Positions 21,553-33,857 of a DNA stretch of 64,000 nucleotides are shown here, piece after piece. The number at the start of each line of letters is the position of its first letter. Positions within the stretch are counted from its first letter, which is position 1. The translations under genes and the position numbers were made by a program. Below the pieces are notes generated by a model, which worked only from the letters and a program-made list of their open reading frames with translations, did no database searches and was not told the origin of the DNA. The stretch is from NCBI GenBank assembly GCA_020205615.1, contig CM035164.1, positions 118,545,363 to 118,609,362 on the forward strand, in the 5' to 3' direction. The DNA comes from Panax quinquefolius (lineage: Eukaryota; Streptophyta; Magnoliopsida; Apiales; Araliaceae).

Positions 21553-24000
21553 TGTAAGACCCCAACTTATTATAAATAAAATCGAATTTTCTCTAATTAT
21601 TATTGTGAATAATAAGGTGTTAAATTGATATAATATTTTGGTTATGGGTGAAATATGCAAATTTTGCAAAATAAACAAGTGGTTATAAAATAATCATTGT
21701 TGTCGGGGAATATTCGTTTGGTCGTGGAATATTCTTGTTGTCGGGGAATATTCGTATTTACATGGTATGATCATTAGTGGGCCCCATAATGTAATAACTC
21801 GGCTTGGATGAAGAAAACGACAAGTTTGAGTTTTTATAAATAATCTACAGTAGTTATTCTGAATTTAACACTTTGTTGAATACCCGGTGGTTAAAATACG
21901 ATACGCTGTGGATGCACAGTATTTTTGAATTATTGATTCTTACGTAAGAAGGCACTACTCAATAATTGTTACAGTAATTACAGTTCAATATTTTATTTTA
22001 TTGATTCAATAATTGCTGCGTTGATATTTTATAATATTGTTATTTCAATAATTATCACTGCACAGTATTTCCTATTATCAGATCAATAATTCATATTATT
22101 TGAATAATATTATTAGATAGCATTATTGGCAATGTCTAAAAAGTTCTGTCAAGGAGAGGTTTGGCCACCTAATTGTGCACAAGTAAGGAGAAATTCTTAT
22201 TGGAAAACCCCCTCTTTCCTGGGAACAGCCTGGTTGTCATAATTGTGATTCTGTAATATTATTTGTGAATAATTAATTATTAATTTATATGATAAGGAAA
22301 TATTTATTTTATGTGGATAAAAATGAAGGAATTAATGCTGAGGTATTTATCAGTATTTTGTCGGTGTAGAGGTATTAAAAATTATCCGTTTGTGAATTTC
22401 GGGTATTTTCTGATTGGAATTTAGAAAAACGTTCTTCTACAAAGTTGTAGAGAATTAAATTTCCTATGCAAACACGCGAGTTTCGAATTTTTCTGATAAA
22501 ATGGATATTTATTATGAATTACTGAAGTTTCAGAAAATAAAATGATTTTTATTAAATTATGGGTGGGGCCCACTCTTGTTTGAAAACATGTGAAATTTCA
22601 ACGATTTTTGGTTCAAAGATGGTCGGTCTTGATTTTCAACTTAGCATGCGTGGAAGAAAGAAATAGAAATAATATTATTTTATTATTTAGTCTCCTATGG
22701 CGTTTCTTCTAAAGATTTTTCCTATAAATGTATCGCTTAGGTTAGAATTGAAAATCACACCGTAAACAAGTTTTCTTTCTCTCTATATTGTTGAGCGTAT
22801 TTTTGTGAGTATTTATATACTTTGAGAGTTCTTTGTTAAAGATAAGTTTACTTCGCTTTTCTATCCGATATTCCGATTAAAGTCTTAGTTATTTTGAGGT
22901 AAGGGATGTTATTTTCTTCTTAAATGATATTATTTTCTTCAATATCATTATGCCGAAATATTGGTGAACATTTTAATCAAATTTGGAACTTTTTGTGTCG
23001 GGGTTATTCACGTATACGACACTATTAACGAATACGGCACTATTCATCGAAAAATAAAATTTTCTTCTTTTTGTCCAAGATGTCTATTATGGTTACTATC
23101 TTTGATTGTATCCATATTTTGGTCTTTATTTTTGAATTCTGCTTCAAAATGGGTTATTATGGAGTATTATTGATCTTGGATAAACTGTTATACGAATCCT
23201 TAATATTTGTCCTTCTGTCTCACCGGATTCGCTTTTCTTTAAAATATTTTCATCATCCTCACCCTAAATGATGATATTAGTGAATATCTTTGGCTCAGAG
23301 TGTGCAAAGATGAATGATTAATCGATGAATATCTTTGGCACATGGTAGTGCAAAGAAAAAAAAGTGTTGAGATGAATATGACCAACCGGTGATACAAATG
23401 AATATCTTTGGCTCAGTAGTGCAAAAGATGAAAATTGATTAAAGATGTATATTGATTGTTGTTACAGTGGATAAAATATTGATGATGGACTTTTAAATCT
23501 TAGAAGATAGTAGAACTCATTCTCTACTACTGACTCTTCTAATGGATTGCTATTTCCGCCACAAATTGTTGATCTAAAACTTGTTGTTGTATTATATTTT
23601 ATCATATTTTTCCCTGTTGAAAATTAATGATAATTTGTTGTATATTATCTTAGTCATAATATTCTTTACTGGGCTAGTTGAGCTCACCCTTTTCCTTTTT
23701 GTTCCATTTTTCTTCTCAGGAGGTGAGAACATAGCAGGATCTAGTCGGGGTATGGAGTGATGGTTCTAGAAAGATGTTTTAGCAGTCCTCACTATTTCTG
23801 TAAAATAGTGTTTGAATAATTGTAATGAGGACTTATTTGAGTGTGGATATTATCTAGAAGACAATATTTATATTTAAACTCACAGTATGTGTTGTCGTAT
23901 TTTACACGACAAGTGTATTATTAAAGTTGTAGTTTGCTTTATGTACCATATATTTGGCGACTCAGAATGGGTGTTGTATAACTATTTTGGGGGCGTCACA
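21553..24000 (+). mobile_element. complete type A Tekay LTR (first of the array)
   Basis: 2448 bp, from TGTAAGACCCCAACTTATT to GGGGGCGTCACA, with TG...CA ends and a primer-binding site directly after it. A TATA box (TATAAAT) lies at 22733-22739. Three repeats of GAATATCTTTGGC plus GTAGTGCAAAG-like text lie at about 23279-23440. The CGGTG that serves as the insertion target for element B in the other two type A LTRs is at 21895-21899 and is intact and empty here. Confidence 0.9.
22733..22739 (+). promoter_or_regulatory. TATA box of type A LTR
   Basis: TATAAAT about 1.18 kb into the LTR. The equivalent TATAAATAG is at 34732-34740 and 42473-42481 in the other type A LTRs. Confidence 0.65.
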
Positions 24001-24187
24001 GTTGGTATCAAAGCTTAGGGATATGGTCTTTGGCGGAGATCAGGGAATAGAACTAGGAGGGGAGAGATGAGTAAAACATTCTCTAGTGTGTCCTATCTAA
24101 AGCTTATTTGTTGGTCAGTCATAATATAGAGATATTATGTGATATGTTAATTTGTTTAATTAACCCTTATTTTATGGCAGTATTTTA
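24001..24187 (+). mobile_element. type A leader with primer-binding site, internal domain deleted
   Basis: TGGTATCAAAGC (24003-24014) pairs with the tRNA-iMet 3' end with one mismatch. The leader follows the copies at 35985 and 43729 up to TGGCAGTATT, just before the gag ATG. It then switches to element B LTR sequence. The rest of this internal domain is gone. Confidence 0.85.
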
Positions 24188-24201
24188 ATTAACCCTTATT
24201 T

Positions 24202-24204
<3 letters not shown>
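24155..24204 (+). repeat. 21-bp duplicated filler at a deletion junction
   Basis: The same 21 bp (starting TTTAATTAACCC) occurs at 24155-24175 and 24184-24204, right where type A leader meets type B LTR. A templated filler copy is typical of end-joining repair. Confidence 0.7.
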
Positions 24205-24244
<40 letters not shown>

Positions 24245-24470
24245 ATAGTGGATTTTGATGGAAGAAAGTTTTATTATTTTATATATATATATTTGATAGT
24301 GGATTTTGGGTGGAGGAAAGTTTTATTATTATATATATACATTTGATAGTGGATGTTGGTGGAAGAAAGTTTTATTATTATTATATATATATATTTGATA
24401 GTGGATTTTGGTGGAGAAAGTTTTATTATTTTATATATATATATATTATATTATATTATATCTAAAAGTT
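24203..24470 (+). repeat. AT-rich minisatellite of the B LTR
   Basis: Four to five copies of a 45-60-bp unit made of TTTGATAGTGGATTTTGG, GGAAAGTTTTATTATT and a (TA)n spacer. The same array occurs at 31851-32140 and, with fewer units, at 40840-41020. Confidence 0.85.
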
Positions 24471-26155
24471 TTATGGACCGTCCGATTAAAAGTGAATCAA
24501 TCTGGATCGTTCAGGAATTAGTTACTATGCAATCCATTCTTCTATAAATAGAAGCTCATTCCTTCATTATTTCTTACGAATTCACTGAAACTCCAGAAAG
24601 AAAAATTATAGAGAAACTATAGAAAAGATTTCTACTACTTAACTACTCTTATATTCAGTTCTTTTACGGTAAGGGGTGTTATTCTTTCTTATTCATGAAG
24701 AGAACTGTTGTTATTCCATTGCTTATTATTCTGTTGGAATAACTCAGATATATGCTGCTCACCCCCTATACTTGGTGACATTCTTCTATTATTCCGCTTT
24801 TACTATTCTCATTGGAATATCCTGCTCATATGCTTTTTTACGCTCCGGACTGATTCCGCCTTTTTATTATTCTATTGAATATCCCACATGCGTGCGTTTT
24901 ACGTTGGACTCGATTCCGCCTTTATTATTCTCGCTGAATATCCTCGTCATACGCGCTTTACTACCGGACCGATTCCGCCTTTTTATTATTATTCTGCTGG
25001 AATATCCCGCTTGTGCAATTTTGCCCGACCGGTTCCGTTATTTAGTATTCTGTTGGAATAACTTGTCTATGCGATGTACCGCATGTATGGTGATTTCTTT
25101 TGTTATTCCATTCTTTATTATACTCAGTTGGTTAAAGTTTTGACTTCTATACTCCATGAAATTAGTAGAATATCCTTGATATTTGCGCTTCATCCAGTAT
25201 CTTTTCATGAAAATATTCTTCTGATCATTCTTGAATTTTACTCTACAAAGCAGTATCATGTTGACAATTTGGACATTAGTAGTTCTTGGACAAATTAATT
25301 CTTGAACTTGTTTTATTGAATTCTTATATCATTGTCATCATCCTCATGTTTATATTATGTTGAAAGTCATCTGTGGCCTGTAGTGTATAGATGGACTTGG
25401 TATGATTATGACCAGGGATTATTCGGTGTAATCATGACCGTAATGTTACAAATGATGTGGTAAAAGTCCTCATTGGCCCGTAGTGCATTGATGGACAGTT
25501 GTTGGCATGATCATGACCATTAATGAATACACAAATATTCTTGGCCCAGAGTGCATGGATAATTGTGGTCGTGATACTAAAGAATATCCTCGCCATAAAT
25601 GCGGGGGTGATTCGATGATGTGGATTATTTATTGTCGAGTCTCAAGAATAAACAAAGATTAAAAACCTTTTAATCATAAAAGATAGTATATTTTATTTTC
25701 TACTGACTCTTTTAATGGATCGCATGTTCCACCGCAGCTTAAACTTGTTGTCTATTATATTTTATCGTGTTAAACATTGTTGGAGAATAATGATAATTTA
25801 TTCTCGCATTATCTTAGTCATAATATTTCTTCTTTGGGCTAGTTGAGCTCACCCTTTCTTTCACCGTTCTCTTCGTGAAATGAGAATATAGCCGGGACGC
25901 CTGGGGAACGAAGTGATGGTCCAGAGGATAGCATTAGTAGTCCTCACTATTCTATGAAATAGTGTGATAATAATTGTAATGGGGACTCCTTTTTAGTTTG
26001 TATAATCTCTAGAAGACAATATTTGTATTCAAACTCACAGTTTATGTTTTGTCGTATTGTACACGACAATTGTATTAGTAAGTTGTATTTGAATTTTGTA
26101 CCATGTATTTGGCGACCCAAGATGGGTGATGTATACCTAATTTTGGGGCGCCACA
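24205..26155 (+). repeat. 5' LTR of element B, left part missing
   Basis: Matches 31915-33857 of the 3' LTR. Roughly the first 900 bp are absent, cut inside the (TA)n tract. A TATA box (TATAAATAG) is at 24543-24551. It ends ATTTTGGGGCGCCACA. Confidence 0.85.
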
Positions 26156-26156
26156 A

Positions 26157-26170
26157 CAGGTATCATAAGC
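26157..26170 (+). promoter_or_regulatory. degenerate primer-binding site of element B
   Basis: CAGGTATCATAAGC aligns with TGGTATCAAAGC of sister elements but carries several changes, so priming ability is probably reduced. Confidence 0.6.
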
Positions 26171-26341
26171 TTAGGATATGATCCTGCTAAGAAGTGAGAC
26201 TAGAACTAGGAGGGAGAGACGGGAATTCCTTCGCTAGTATGACCTACTTAAATTTATTTTGTATTTAAATTGGTTGGTCGAGTTTAGAGATATTATGTTA
26301 CATGTCAATTAACCTTTTTTGTTTGTGGCGATGATCTCAAA

Positions 26342-27540
26342 ATGACATCCGAAAATGTTGAGAATAGCAATGGAGCACAAGAGACCGCTGAGTCTCCACA
26401 TATCAATAATCGTGAGAATGTGCATCGAAGAAGGCGATAATCCTCATGCAAACAACAACACCGACCAAATGATGAATGATGGATTGTTCGGAGGCTTTAT
26501 GCAATTCATGCAACAAAGAAAGCAGAGCGCGCTCCTCATCCAAAATGTAGGTGGAAACACTCGAAACTCTCGCCGGCCACCGCTAAATGCTTCAAGGAGC
26601 CGGGACCACCGGAGTTTAAAGGAGAGCCAAAACCACTTATGGCGGAAGCATGGATAAAGCGTATCATCAAGATATTTAATGTCTTGGGATGCTCCGAGGA
26701 GCAAAAGGTTCCCTTTCACGCCTTTTATGTTGCGAGAGAGGCGACATCGGTGGGAATCCAGAAACGTACTCAACTCGCCGTCTCAAGATGTCTTAGGAGA
26801 AGTTCCAAGAGTCGTTCAACGACAAATACTTTCCCGAAAGTATTCGCTCACATGAAGGAGGTGGAGTTTATCAAATTGGAGCAAAACAATATGACCGTGT
26901 CGCAATACGAGGCAAAATTTATGGAGTTATCCCGGTTTGCGTCCCACTTGGTGGATAATGAAGAGAGAATGGCGCGAATGTTTTTAAGAGGTTTGAAGTC
27001 GAGATACGCCAACATCTTATTTGTCATAAACCGTGTTTGTATTCGGATGTTGTAAATAGGGCTCATTGGTGGAGCGCGATAACGAGTCAACGCAACCAAA
27101 AGAGAGCAAACAAAAAATGATAATACCAAAGGAGAGCAAGTACATCGTCGCGGTGACAATAAGCGTGGAGGAATCAACAGTGCCGTAAATGGTAACCACT
27201 TCGGTGGTAATCAGGGCAAAAACAATAAGAATGGACATTTCAAGAAGAGGAGATTCAACAATGATGGAAAGACGTCAAAGACCAAAGACCCGTTGTTAAG
27301 GAAGGAGAACGACCACCTATCATATGCTTCAAATGCGAGGGAGGGACACATCATCCAAATTATGCGATGCCATCCAAAGCATGTTATAATTTTGGAAGAG
27401 AAGGTCACTTAGCCCGATTTTGTCATTCACCAAGACAAATTCAAAGGATGGAGGCACCAAAGGTCATCCCCAAAAGTCAAAGCCAGGTAGTGCAAGGAGA
27501 GCGTTTGTTGTGACCTCCCAGAAAGCAAGGAACCCGAATG
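26342..27540 (+). pseudogene. gag of element B, broken
   Basis: The ATG at 26342 opens MTSENVENSNGAQ and matches the element C gag at 46629. Pieces in different frames include VSQYEAKFMELSRFA, EERMARMFLRGLK (a gag-capsid helix region) and a nucleocapsid zinc knuckle near 27375-27420. The knuckle reads [14 protein letters not shown], with the second zinc-binding Cys changed to Phe. Element C keeps [14 protein letters not shown]. Several frameshifts separate the pieces. Gag would form the virus-like particle and bind RNA; this copy cannot. Confidence 0.8.
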
Positions 27541-27926
27541 AGGTTATCACGGGTAAGCTTATCATAAACTCTAAATAAGTCTATACTTTATTTGATACCG
27601 GTTCTACCCATTCTTTTATTTCTCCTACTTGCGTTCAACGATTAAATTTGACTCCGGAGAAATTAGACTTTGACTTATCTGTGGAAACTCCGTTGGAAGA
27701 AACCTTCATTACATCCACGGTTTATAAGTATTGTTTGGTTCAAGTTGGTACCCACACATTACTTGTCGATCTTATTGCATTAAAAATACTTGCATTTGAT
27801 GTAATTCTAGGGATTGATTGGTTAACTACTCATCATGAAAAAATTAATTGTTTTCGTAAGGTTGTTAGCTTTCATATTCCTAATCGACCTATTATGCGAA
27901 TTCAAGCAACCAAACCATTAAAATAA
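27541..27926 (+). pseudogene. aspartic protease domain of element B
   Basis: Starts around NEVITGKLIINS and keeps the active-site triad in LFDTGSTHSFIS. It continues with [17 protein letters not shown] and [14 protein letters not shown], the second protease landmark (ILGIDWL). It has a TAA just before the active site in one frame (about 27574) and another at 27924, where the linker to reverse transcriptase follows. In an intact element it would cleave the Gag-Pol polyprotein. Confidence 0.8.
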
Positions 27927-28019
27927 ATCACTGTCATCTCAAGCCATAAAGCTATTCGTTTATTGAAAAACGGATGTCAAGCTTTCTTAGCCCACGTCAC
28001 GGATAAAAACAAAAATACG

Positions 28020-28850
28020 CCGCTTTTGAATAATATTTCTATTGTTAATGAATTTCCCGACGATTCCCTCAAGAACTTCCCGCCTACCCCCAGAGCGTGA
28101 AATTGAATTTTGTATCGACCTTGAACCCCCAGACAAAACCCATTTCCAAAGCCCCATATCGAATGCCTCCTATCAACTTCGTGAGTTAAAGACTCAACCG
28201 CAGAATTATTAGACATCGGCTTTATTCGCCCCTAGTACTTCTCCTTGGGGTGCTCCTGCTCTATTCGTGAAGAAGAAAGATGAGAGTATGCAACTTTGTA
28301 TTGATTATCGGAGTCAATTATGTCACCATCAAAAATAGGTACCCATTGCCACGTATTGATGACCTGTTTGACCAACAGAAGGAGCCACATTCTTTTCAAA
28401 GATTGATCTTCGTTCCGAATATCACCAATTGAAGATTAAACCGATGACATTCCAAAGACGGCTTTTCGAAACTCGAAGACGGGCATTATGAATTCCTAGT
28501 CATGTCCTTTGGATTGACTTAATGCTCCCCGCCGCTTTCATGGATATGATGAACCGAGTATTCAAGGAATATTTGGATCACTTTGTGGTCGCCTTTATTG
28601 ATGACATCCTCATATATTCCAAAAGCCGTGAAGATCATGAGGAACACTTGAGGCTGATACTCTAAAAGCTTCGTGAATACAAGCTTTATGCCAAGTTGAA
28701 GAAATACGAGTTCTGACTTGAGGAAGTAGCATTCCTTAGGCACGTGGTATCAAGTCATGAAATATCTGTTGACCCAACAAAGATTGAAGCTATTCAAAGC
28801 TGGGAGCAACCTAAATCAAATGATCAAGTACGTAGCTTTCTCTTTTTAGC
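28020..28850 (+). pseudogene. reverse transcriptase domain of element B, broken
   Basis: Recognisable blocks, several frames apart, are [17 protein letters not shown], the [19 protein letters not shown] catalytic region at about 28597-28650 (the FIDD version of the YxDD box) and HVVSSHEISVDP. Stops and frameshifts fall between all of them. One lies in a line that reads [13 protein letters not shown] in the copy at 62540. Confidence 0.8.
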
Positions 28851-29282
28851 TTGGTTATTATCGAGATTCGTAGAAGGTTTTCTCGAATCGCTACTCCACT
28901 AACTCAGCTGACTCGGAAAGATACAAAGTTCGGTTGGAGCGAGGAATGTGAGAAGAGTTTTCAAGAACCCAAGAGGAGACTCATTTCAGCACCTATTCTG
29001 ACAATACCATCTGGTTCCGAGGGATTTGTCATCTACAGTGATGCTTCGGGCAAAGGGTTAGGATGTGTTCTCATGCAACATGGGAAAGTCATAGCCTATG
29101 CCTCACGACAACTTAAAGAATATGAGAGGAATTATCCTACACATGACCTAGAGTTAGCAGCTGTTGTCTTCGCACTTAAAATTTGGAGGCATTACTTGTA
29201 TGGGGAGAAAGTGGAGATCTTTACGGATCATAAAAGCCTCAAATATTTCTTCACTCAAAAGGAACTTAACATGCGACAATGA
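28851..29282 (+). pseudogene. RNase H domain of element B
   Basis: A 143-residue open frame covers the RT thumb remnant and the RNase H domain: [16 protein letters not shown] (first catalytic Asp), [14 protein letters not shown] (Glu) and [14 protein letters not shown] (Asp). It ends at a TGA after NMRQ, where sister copies have CGA (Arg). This is a C-to-T change in a CpG. Confidence 0.85.
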
Positions 29283-29294
29283 TGTTGGCTTGAA

Positions 29295-30330
29295 TTGTTA
29301 AAAGATTATGATCATACCATCCAATACCATCCTGGAAAAGCGAACGTGGTAGCTGACGCGTTGAGTAGAAGATCATATGTAGGTACAAGTGCAATATTGT
29401 CAACGCAAAGGCCCATTTTGTGTGACTTGCAAAGGATGGAGATAGAGATAAAGACTCCAGGGACCCATGTGATGATGGAAAATATACGAGTAGAACCGAC
29501 TTTAATTGATAAAATTAAAGCTGCTCAAGTTACAGATCCGGAGCTGATGCGTATGAGGAAGAAAGTGCAAGAAGGTGCGATGCCGGAAGCAAGAATCGAT
29601 GAAGAAGGAAAACTTCGAGTCAACTCCAGACTTTTTGTTCCTAACGACCCTGATTTAAAGTATAAAATCATGATGGAGGCGCACAACACACCGTTTGCAA
29701 TCCATCCTGGGAGTACCAAATGTATCATGATCTTCGACATACATTTTGGTGGGGCATATGAAACGAGAGATATAACGCTATTTATCTCAAGGTGTCTAAC
29801 GTGTCAACGATTTAAGGCGAGCATCAAGTACCAAATGGTCCATTGCAACCACTTGAAATTCCGTAATGGAAGTGGGAGCACATTACCATGGATTTCAAGT
29901 TCATCGGTCTTCCCAAGGTTTCTCAAGGCATTGATGCAATTTGGGTCATTGTTGATAGATTGACCAAATCAGCTCATTTCTTACCAATACGAGAAACTTA
30001 TACACTTGAACATCTTGCTCAGACATGTACATAAACGAGATTGTAAGATCGCATGGTATGCCAAGATCCATAGTTTCTCGATCGAGACCCAAGATTCACT
30101 TCACGATTTTGGGTTAGTTTACAAAAAGCTATGGGCACGGATTTACGATTTAGTTCGGCATATCATCCTCGACTGACGGGCAATGGAGAGGACGATTCAA
30201 ACTCTTAAAGATCTATTAAGACTCGTGTCCTTGACTTCAAGGAAGTTGGGACAAGTTCTCACCATCGCAGGAGTTTTCCTACAACAACAACAGCTTATCA
30301 AACAAGTATCGGCATGGCTCCATTCAAGCG
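29295..30330 (+). pseudogene. integrase domain of element B, broken
   Basis: Begins [19 protein letters not shown] (the RNase H-integrase connection). The zinc-binding part follows: the paired His in [13 protein letters not shown] and the Cys pair in CLTCQR. The catalytic core from 29883 on is scattered over several frames. Only [13 protein letters not shown] and ERTIQTL-like pieces are recognisable. Confidence 0.8.
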
Positions 30331-30957
30331 TTGTATGGAAGAAAATGTCGTTCTCCAGTATGCTGGGATGAGGTGGGTGAAGCAACGTTGTTGGGACCGG
30401 AGTTGGTACGTATGACTACGGAAAAAATTCAAACGATCCGACAACGTATAAAAACCTCACAAGATCGACAAAAGAGTTATGCTGATCTTCATCGAAAGGG
30501 CGTGGAATTCGATATAGGAGATCATGTGTTGTTACGTGTTGCTCCATGGAAAGGAGTTACGAGATTTGGAAAGAGAGGAAGGCTCAATCCTCGATTCATC
30601 GGCCCATTTTTAATTCTTTATCGAGTAGGAACTGTGGCCTATAGACTCGCTTTACCGCCAAGTATGTCTCGTGTTCATAATGTTTTTCACATATCCATGT
30701 TACGTAAATATGTGGAAGACCCGAACCACATTATTGAGTTAGAACCCATGAAATAAGGAAGATTTGACGAAAAGAAATACTGCTCAAATCTTGGATAAGA
30801 AGGAACATATTCTACGCACCAAGGTTATACCTCAAGTCAAAGTTTTGTGGAGAAACCACGATGTTGAGGAAATGACTTGGGAGTTAGAATCAAATGAAAT
30901 CAAGGTATCCTTACCTCTTCGACATACCAGTGTATCGCATTCTAATTTCGAGGGCTA
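30331..30957 (+). pseudogene. integrase C-terminus and chromodomain-like tail of element B
   Basis: 30331-30756 encodes [17 protein letters not shown], the GDHVLLRVAPWKGVTRFG module (GPY/F-type region) and RVHNVFHISMLRKYV. After a break, 30764-30957 gives ILDKKEHILRTKVIPQ and VKVLWRNHDVEEMTWELE, the chromodomain-like end of Tekay/Del chromoviruses, which is thought to steer integration to chromatin marks. It ends just before the polypurine tract. Confidence 0.82.
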
Positions 30958-30977
30958 AATTTCTTAAGAAGGGAGGT

Positions 30978-31891
30978 TGTAAGACCCCAACTTTTTGAAT
31001 AAAGATGAATTTTTCTAAATTTATCATTTTTGAATATTATAGAATAAATTTAATATAATGTTATAGTTGTGGGTAGTATTTATAAATTCTGCAAAGTATG
31101 CAAGTTGTTATATTATATTCGATTGGTCAGGCAATATTCATTTTAGTAGGGAATATTCGTACAACTGCGCAATCATTGGAGGACCCCACAACAGAATTAT
31201 TGTCGGATTGAGAAGATGACAAAGGTATTTTTATAAAAATAACGGCGAAAGTTTTACCGTTGATACTGTTGAACTACTCGGTAGTAAAAGTACAGTAATA
31301 CGCGAGGTTGCATAGTAGCACACGATATTGATTATTGATGCTTACGTGAGAAGTCATTCAGTCTTGTTCAATTATTGCTATAGTAATTGTTGCATAGTAT
31401 CTCACGTTATTTGATTCAATTATTGTCGATATTTTATATATTGTTAAAATCAATAATTGAGACGACAAAGTTTTTAATATTATTATTTGCAATATTAACG
31501 ATGTCTAGAAGTTCTGTCAAGGAGAGGTTTGGTCACCTAATTGCGAGCCAATAGGGAGAAATCCTTATTGAAAAGCCCCCTCTTTCTTGAGAACGACCTG
31601 GTCGATTAATATTGTGAATTATAATAAAAATGATAAATGTTGTTAAAATTATTAAGGTGATTTTTATAAAGTTTGCTTATTTTATGAATTCCTATTTATC
31701 CATTTTTTAAAATATTCTGTAGAAAATTTTTATAAAGGTGGGGCCCACATGTGGGGACCACATATAGGGCCCACATGTGAGGTATGAAATCTGAAAATTG
31801 GGTGGGGATTTGATATTCACGTGGAGGGAGTATAAGCATTATTATTTTATATATATATTTGATAGTGGATTTTGGGTGGAGGAAAATTTTA

Positions 31892-31930
<39 letters not shown>

Positions 31931-33857
31931 ATAGTGGATTTTGATGGAAGAAAGTTTTATTATTTTATATATATATATTTGATAGTGGATTTTGGGTGGA
32001 GGAAAGTTTTATTATTATATATATACATTTGATAGTGGATGTTGGTGGAAGAAAGTTTTATTATTATTATATATATATATTTGATAGTGGATTTTGGTGG
32101 AGAAAGTTTTATTATTTTATATATATATATATTATATTATATTATATCTAAAAGTTTTATGGACCGTCCATTAAAAGTGAATCAATCTGGATCGCTTCAG
32201 AATTAGTTACTATGCAATCCATTCTTCTATAAATGTAAGCTCATTCCTTCATTATTTCTTACTTAATTCACCAAACTCCGAGAAGAAAAATTATAGAGAA
32301 ACTATAGAAAAGATTTCTACTACTTAACTACTCTTATATTCGGTTCTTTTTACTTGGTAAGGGTGTTATTCTTTTTTTATTCATGAAGAGAACTCATTGT
32401 TATTCCATTGCTTATTATTCTTTGAATAACTCAGATACGCCATGCTTCACCCTATACTTGGTGACATTCTTCATTATTCCGCTTTTACTATTCTCGCTGA
32501 ATATCCTCGTTCAGGTTTTTTACGCTCGGACCGATTCCGCCTTTTATTATTCTGCATTTGGAATATCCTCGTCATGCATGCGCTTTTACCGGGACTGATT
32601 CCGCCTTTTTTATTATTCTATTGGAATATCCTCGTCATGCGCTTTCTGGCCTTTACTTCGATTCCGCCTTTATTATTATTCTGCTTGGAATATCCCGCTT
32701 GGTCGCGAATTTTGCCTCGACTGGTTTCCGTTATTTAGTATTCTCATTGAATAACTTGTTCATGCTGGCAGTACCGCATGTATGGTGATTTCTTTTGTTA
32801 TTCCATTCTTTATTATACTCAGTTGGTTAAAGTTTTGACTTCTATACTCCATGAAATTAGTAGAATATCCTTGATATTTGCGCTTCATCCAGTATCTTTT
32901 CATGAAAATATTCTTCTGATCATTCTTGAATTTTACTCTACAAAGAAGTATCATGTTGACAATTTGGACATTAGTAGTTCTTGGACAAATTAATTCTTGA
33001 ACTTGTTTTATTGAATTCTTATATCATTGTCATCATCCTCATGTTTATATTATGTTGAAAGTCATCTGTGGCCTTTGAGTGCATAGATGGACTTGGTATG
33101 ATTATGACTAGGGATTATTCGGTGTAATCATGACCGTAATGTTACAAATAATGTGGTAAAAGTCCTCATTGGCCCGTAGTGCATTGATGGACAGTTGTTG
33201 GCATGATCATGACCATTAATGAATACACAAATATTCTTGGCCCGTAGTGCATGGATAATTGTGGTCGTGATACTAAAGAATATCCTTGGCCATAGTGCAG
33301 GGGTGATTCGATGATGTGGATTATTTATTGTCGAGTCTCAAATGAATAATAAAGATGATTAAAAACCTTTTTAATCATAAAAGATAGTATATTTTATTTT
33401 CTACTTGACTCTTTTAATGGATTGCATGTTCCACTGCAGTTAAACTTGTTGTCTATTATATTTTATCAGGTAAACATTGTTGGAGAATAATGATAATTTA
33501 TTCTGCATTATCTTAGTCATAATATTTCTTACTGGGCTAGTTGAGCTCACCCTTTCTTTCACCGTTCTCTTCAGGAAATGAGAATATAGCTGGGACGAGT
33601 CGGGGAACGGAGTGATGGTCCAGAGGATAGTATTAGTAGTCCTCACTATTCTGTGAAATAGTGTGATAATAATTATAATGAGGACTCATTTTTAGTTTGT
33701 ATAATCTCCAGTAGACAATATTTGTATTCAAACTCACAGTTTATGTTTTGTCGTATTGTACACCTACAATTGTATTAGTAAGTTGTATTTGAATTACGCA
33801 CTATGTATCCGGCGACCCAAGATGGGTGATGTATACCTAATTTTGGGAAGCGTCACA
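30978..33857 (+). repeat. complete 3' LTR of element B
   Basis: 2880 bp, from TGTAAGACCCCAACTTTTTG to GAAGCGTCACA. It contains the AT-rich minisatellite (31851-32140), a TATA-like box (TATAAAT, 32228-32234) and the leader repeats (32395-32800). It is followed by target repeat CGGTG. Confidence 0.9.

Larger units (their letters stand above)
24205..33857 (+). mobile_element. Tekay-type retrotransposon, element B
   Basis: Truncated 5' LTR (24205-26155), primer-binding site, gag, protease, reverse transcriptase, RNase H, integrase and chromodomain-like tail in that order (26342-30957), polypurine tract AAGAAGGGAGGT (30966-30977) and a full 3' LTR (30978-33857). The domain order and the C-terminal tail place it with Ty3/gypsy chromoviruses of the Tekay/Del type. 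All reading frames are broken. The 3' LTR is followed by CGGTG (33858-33862) and then type A LTR sequence, so B was inserted in a type A LTR. Confidence 0.9.
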
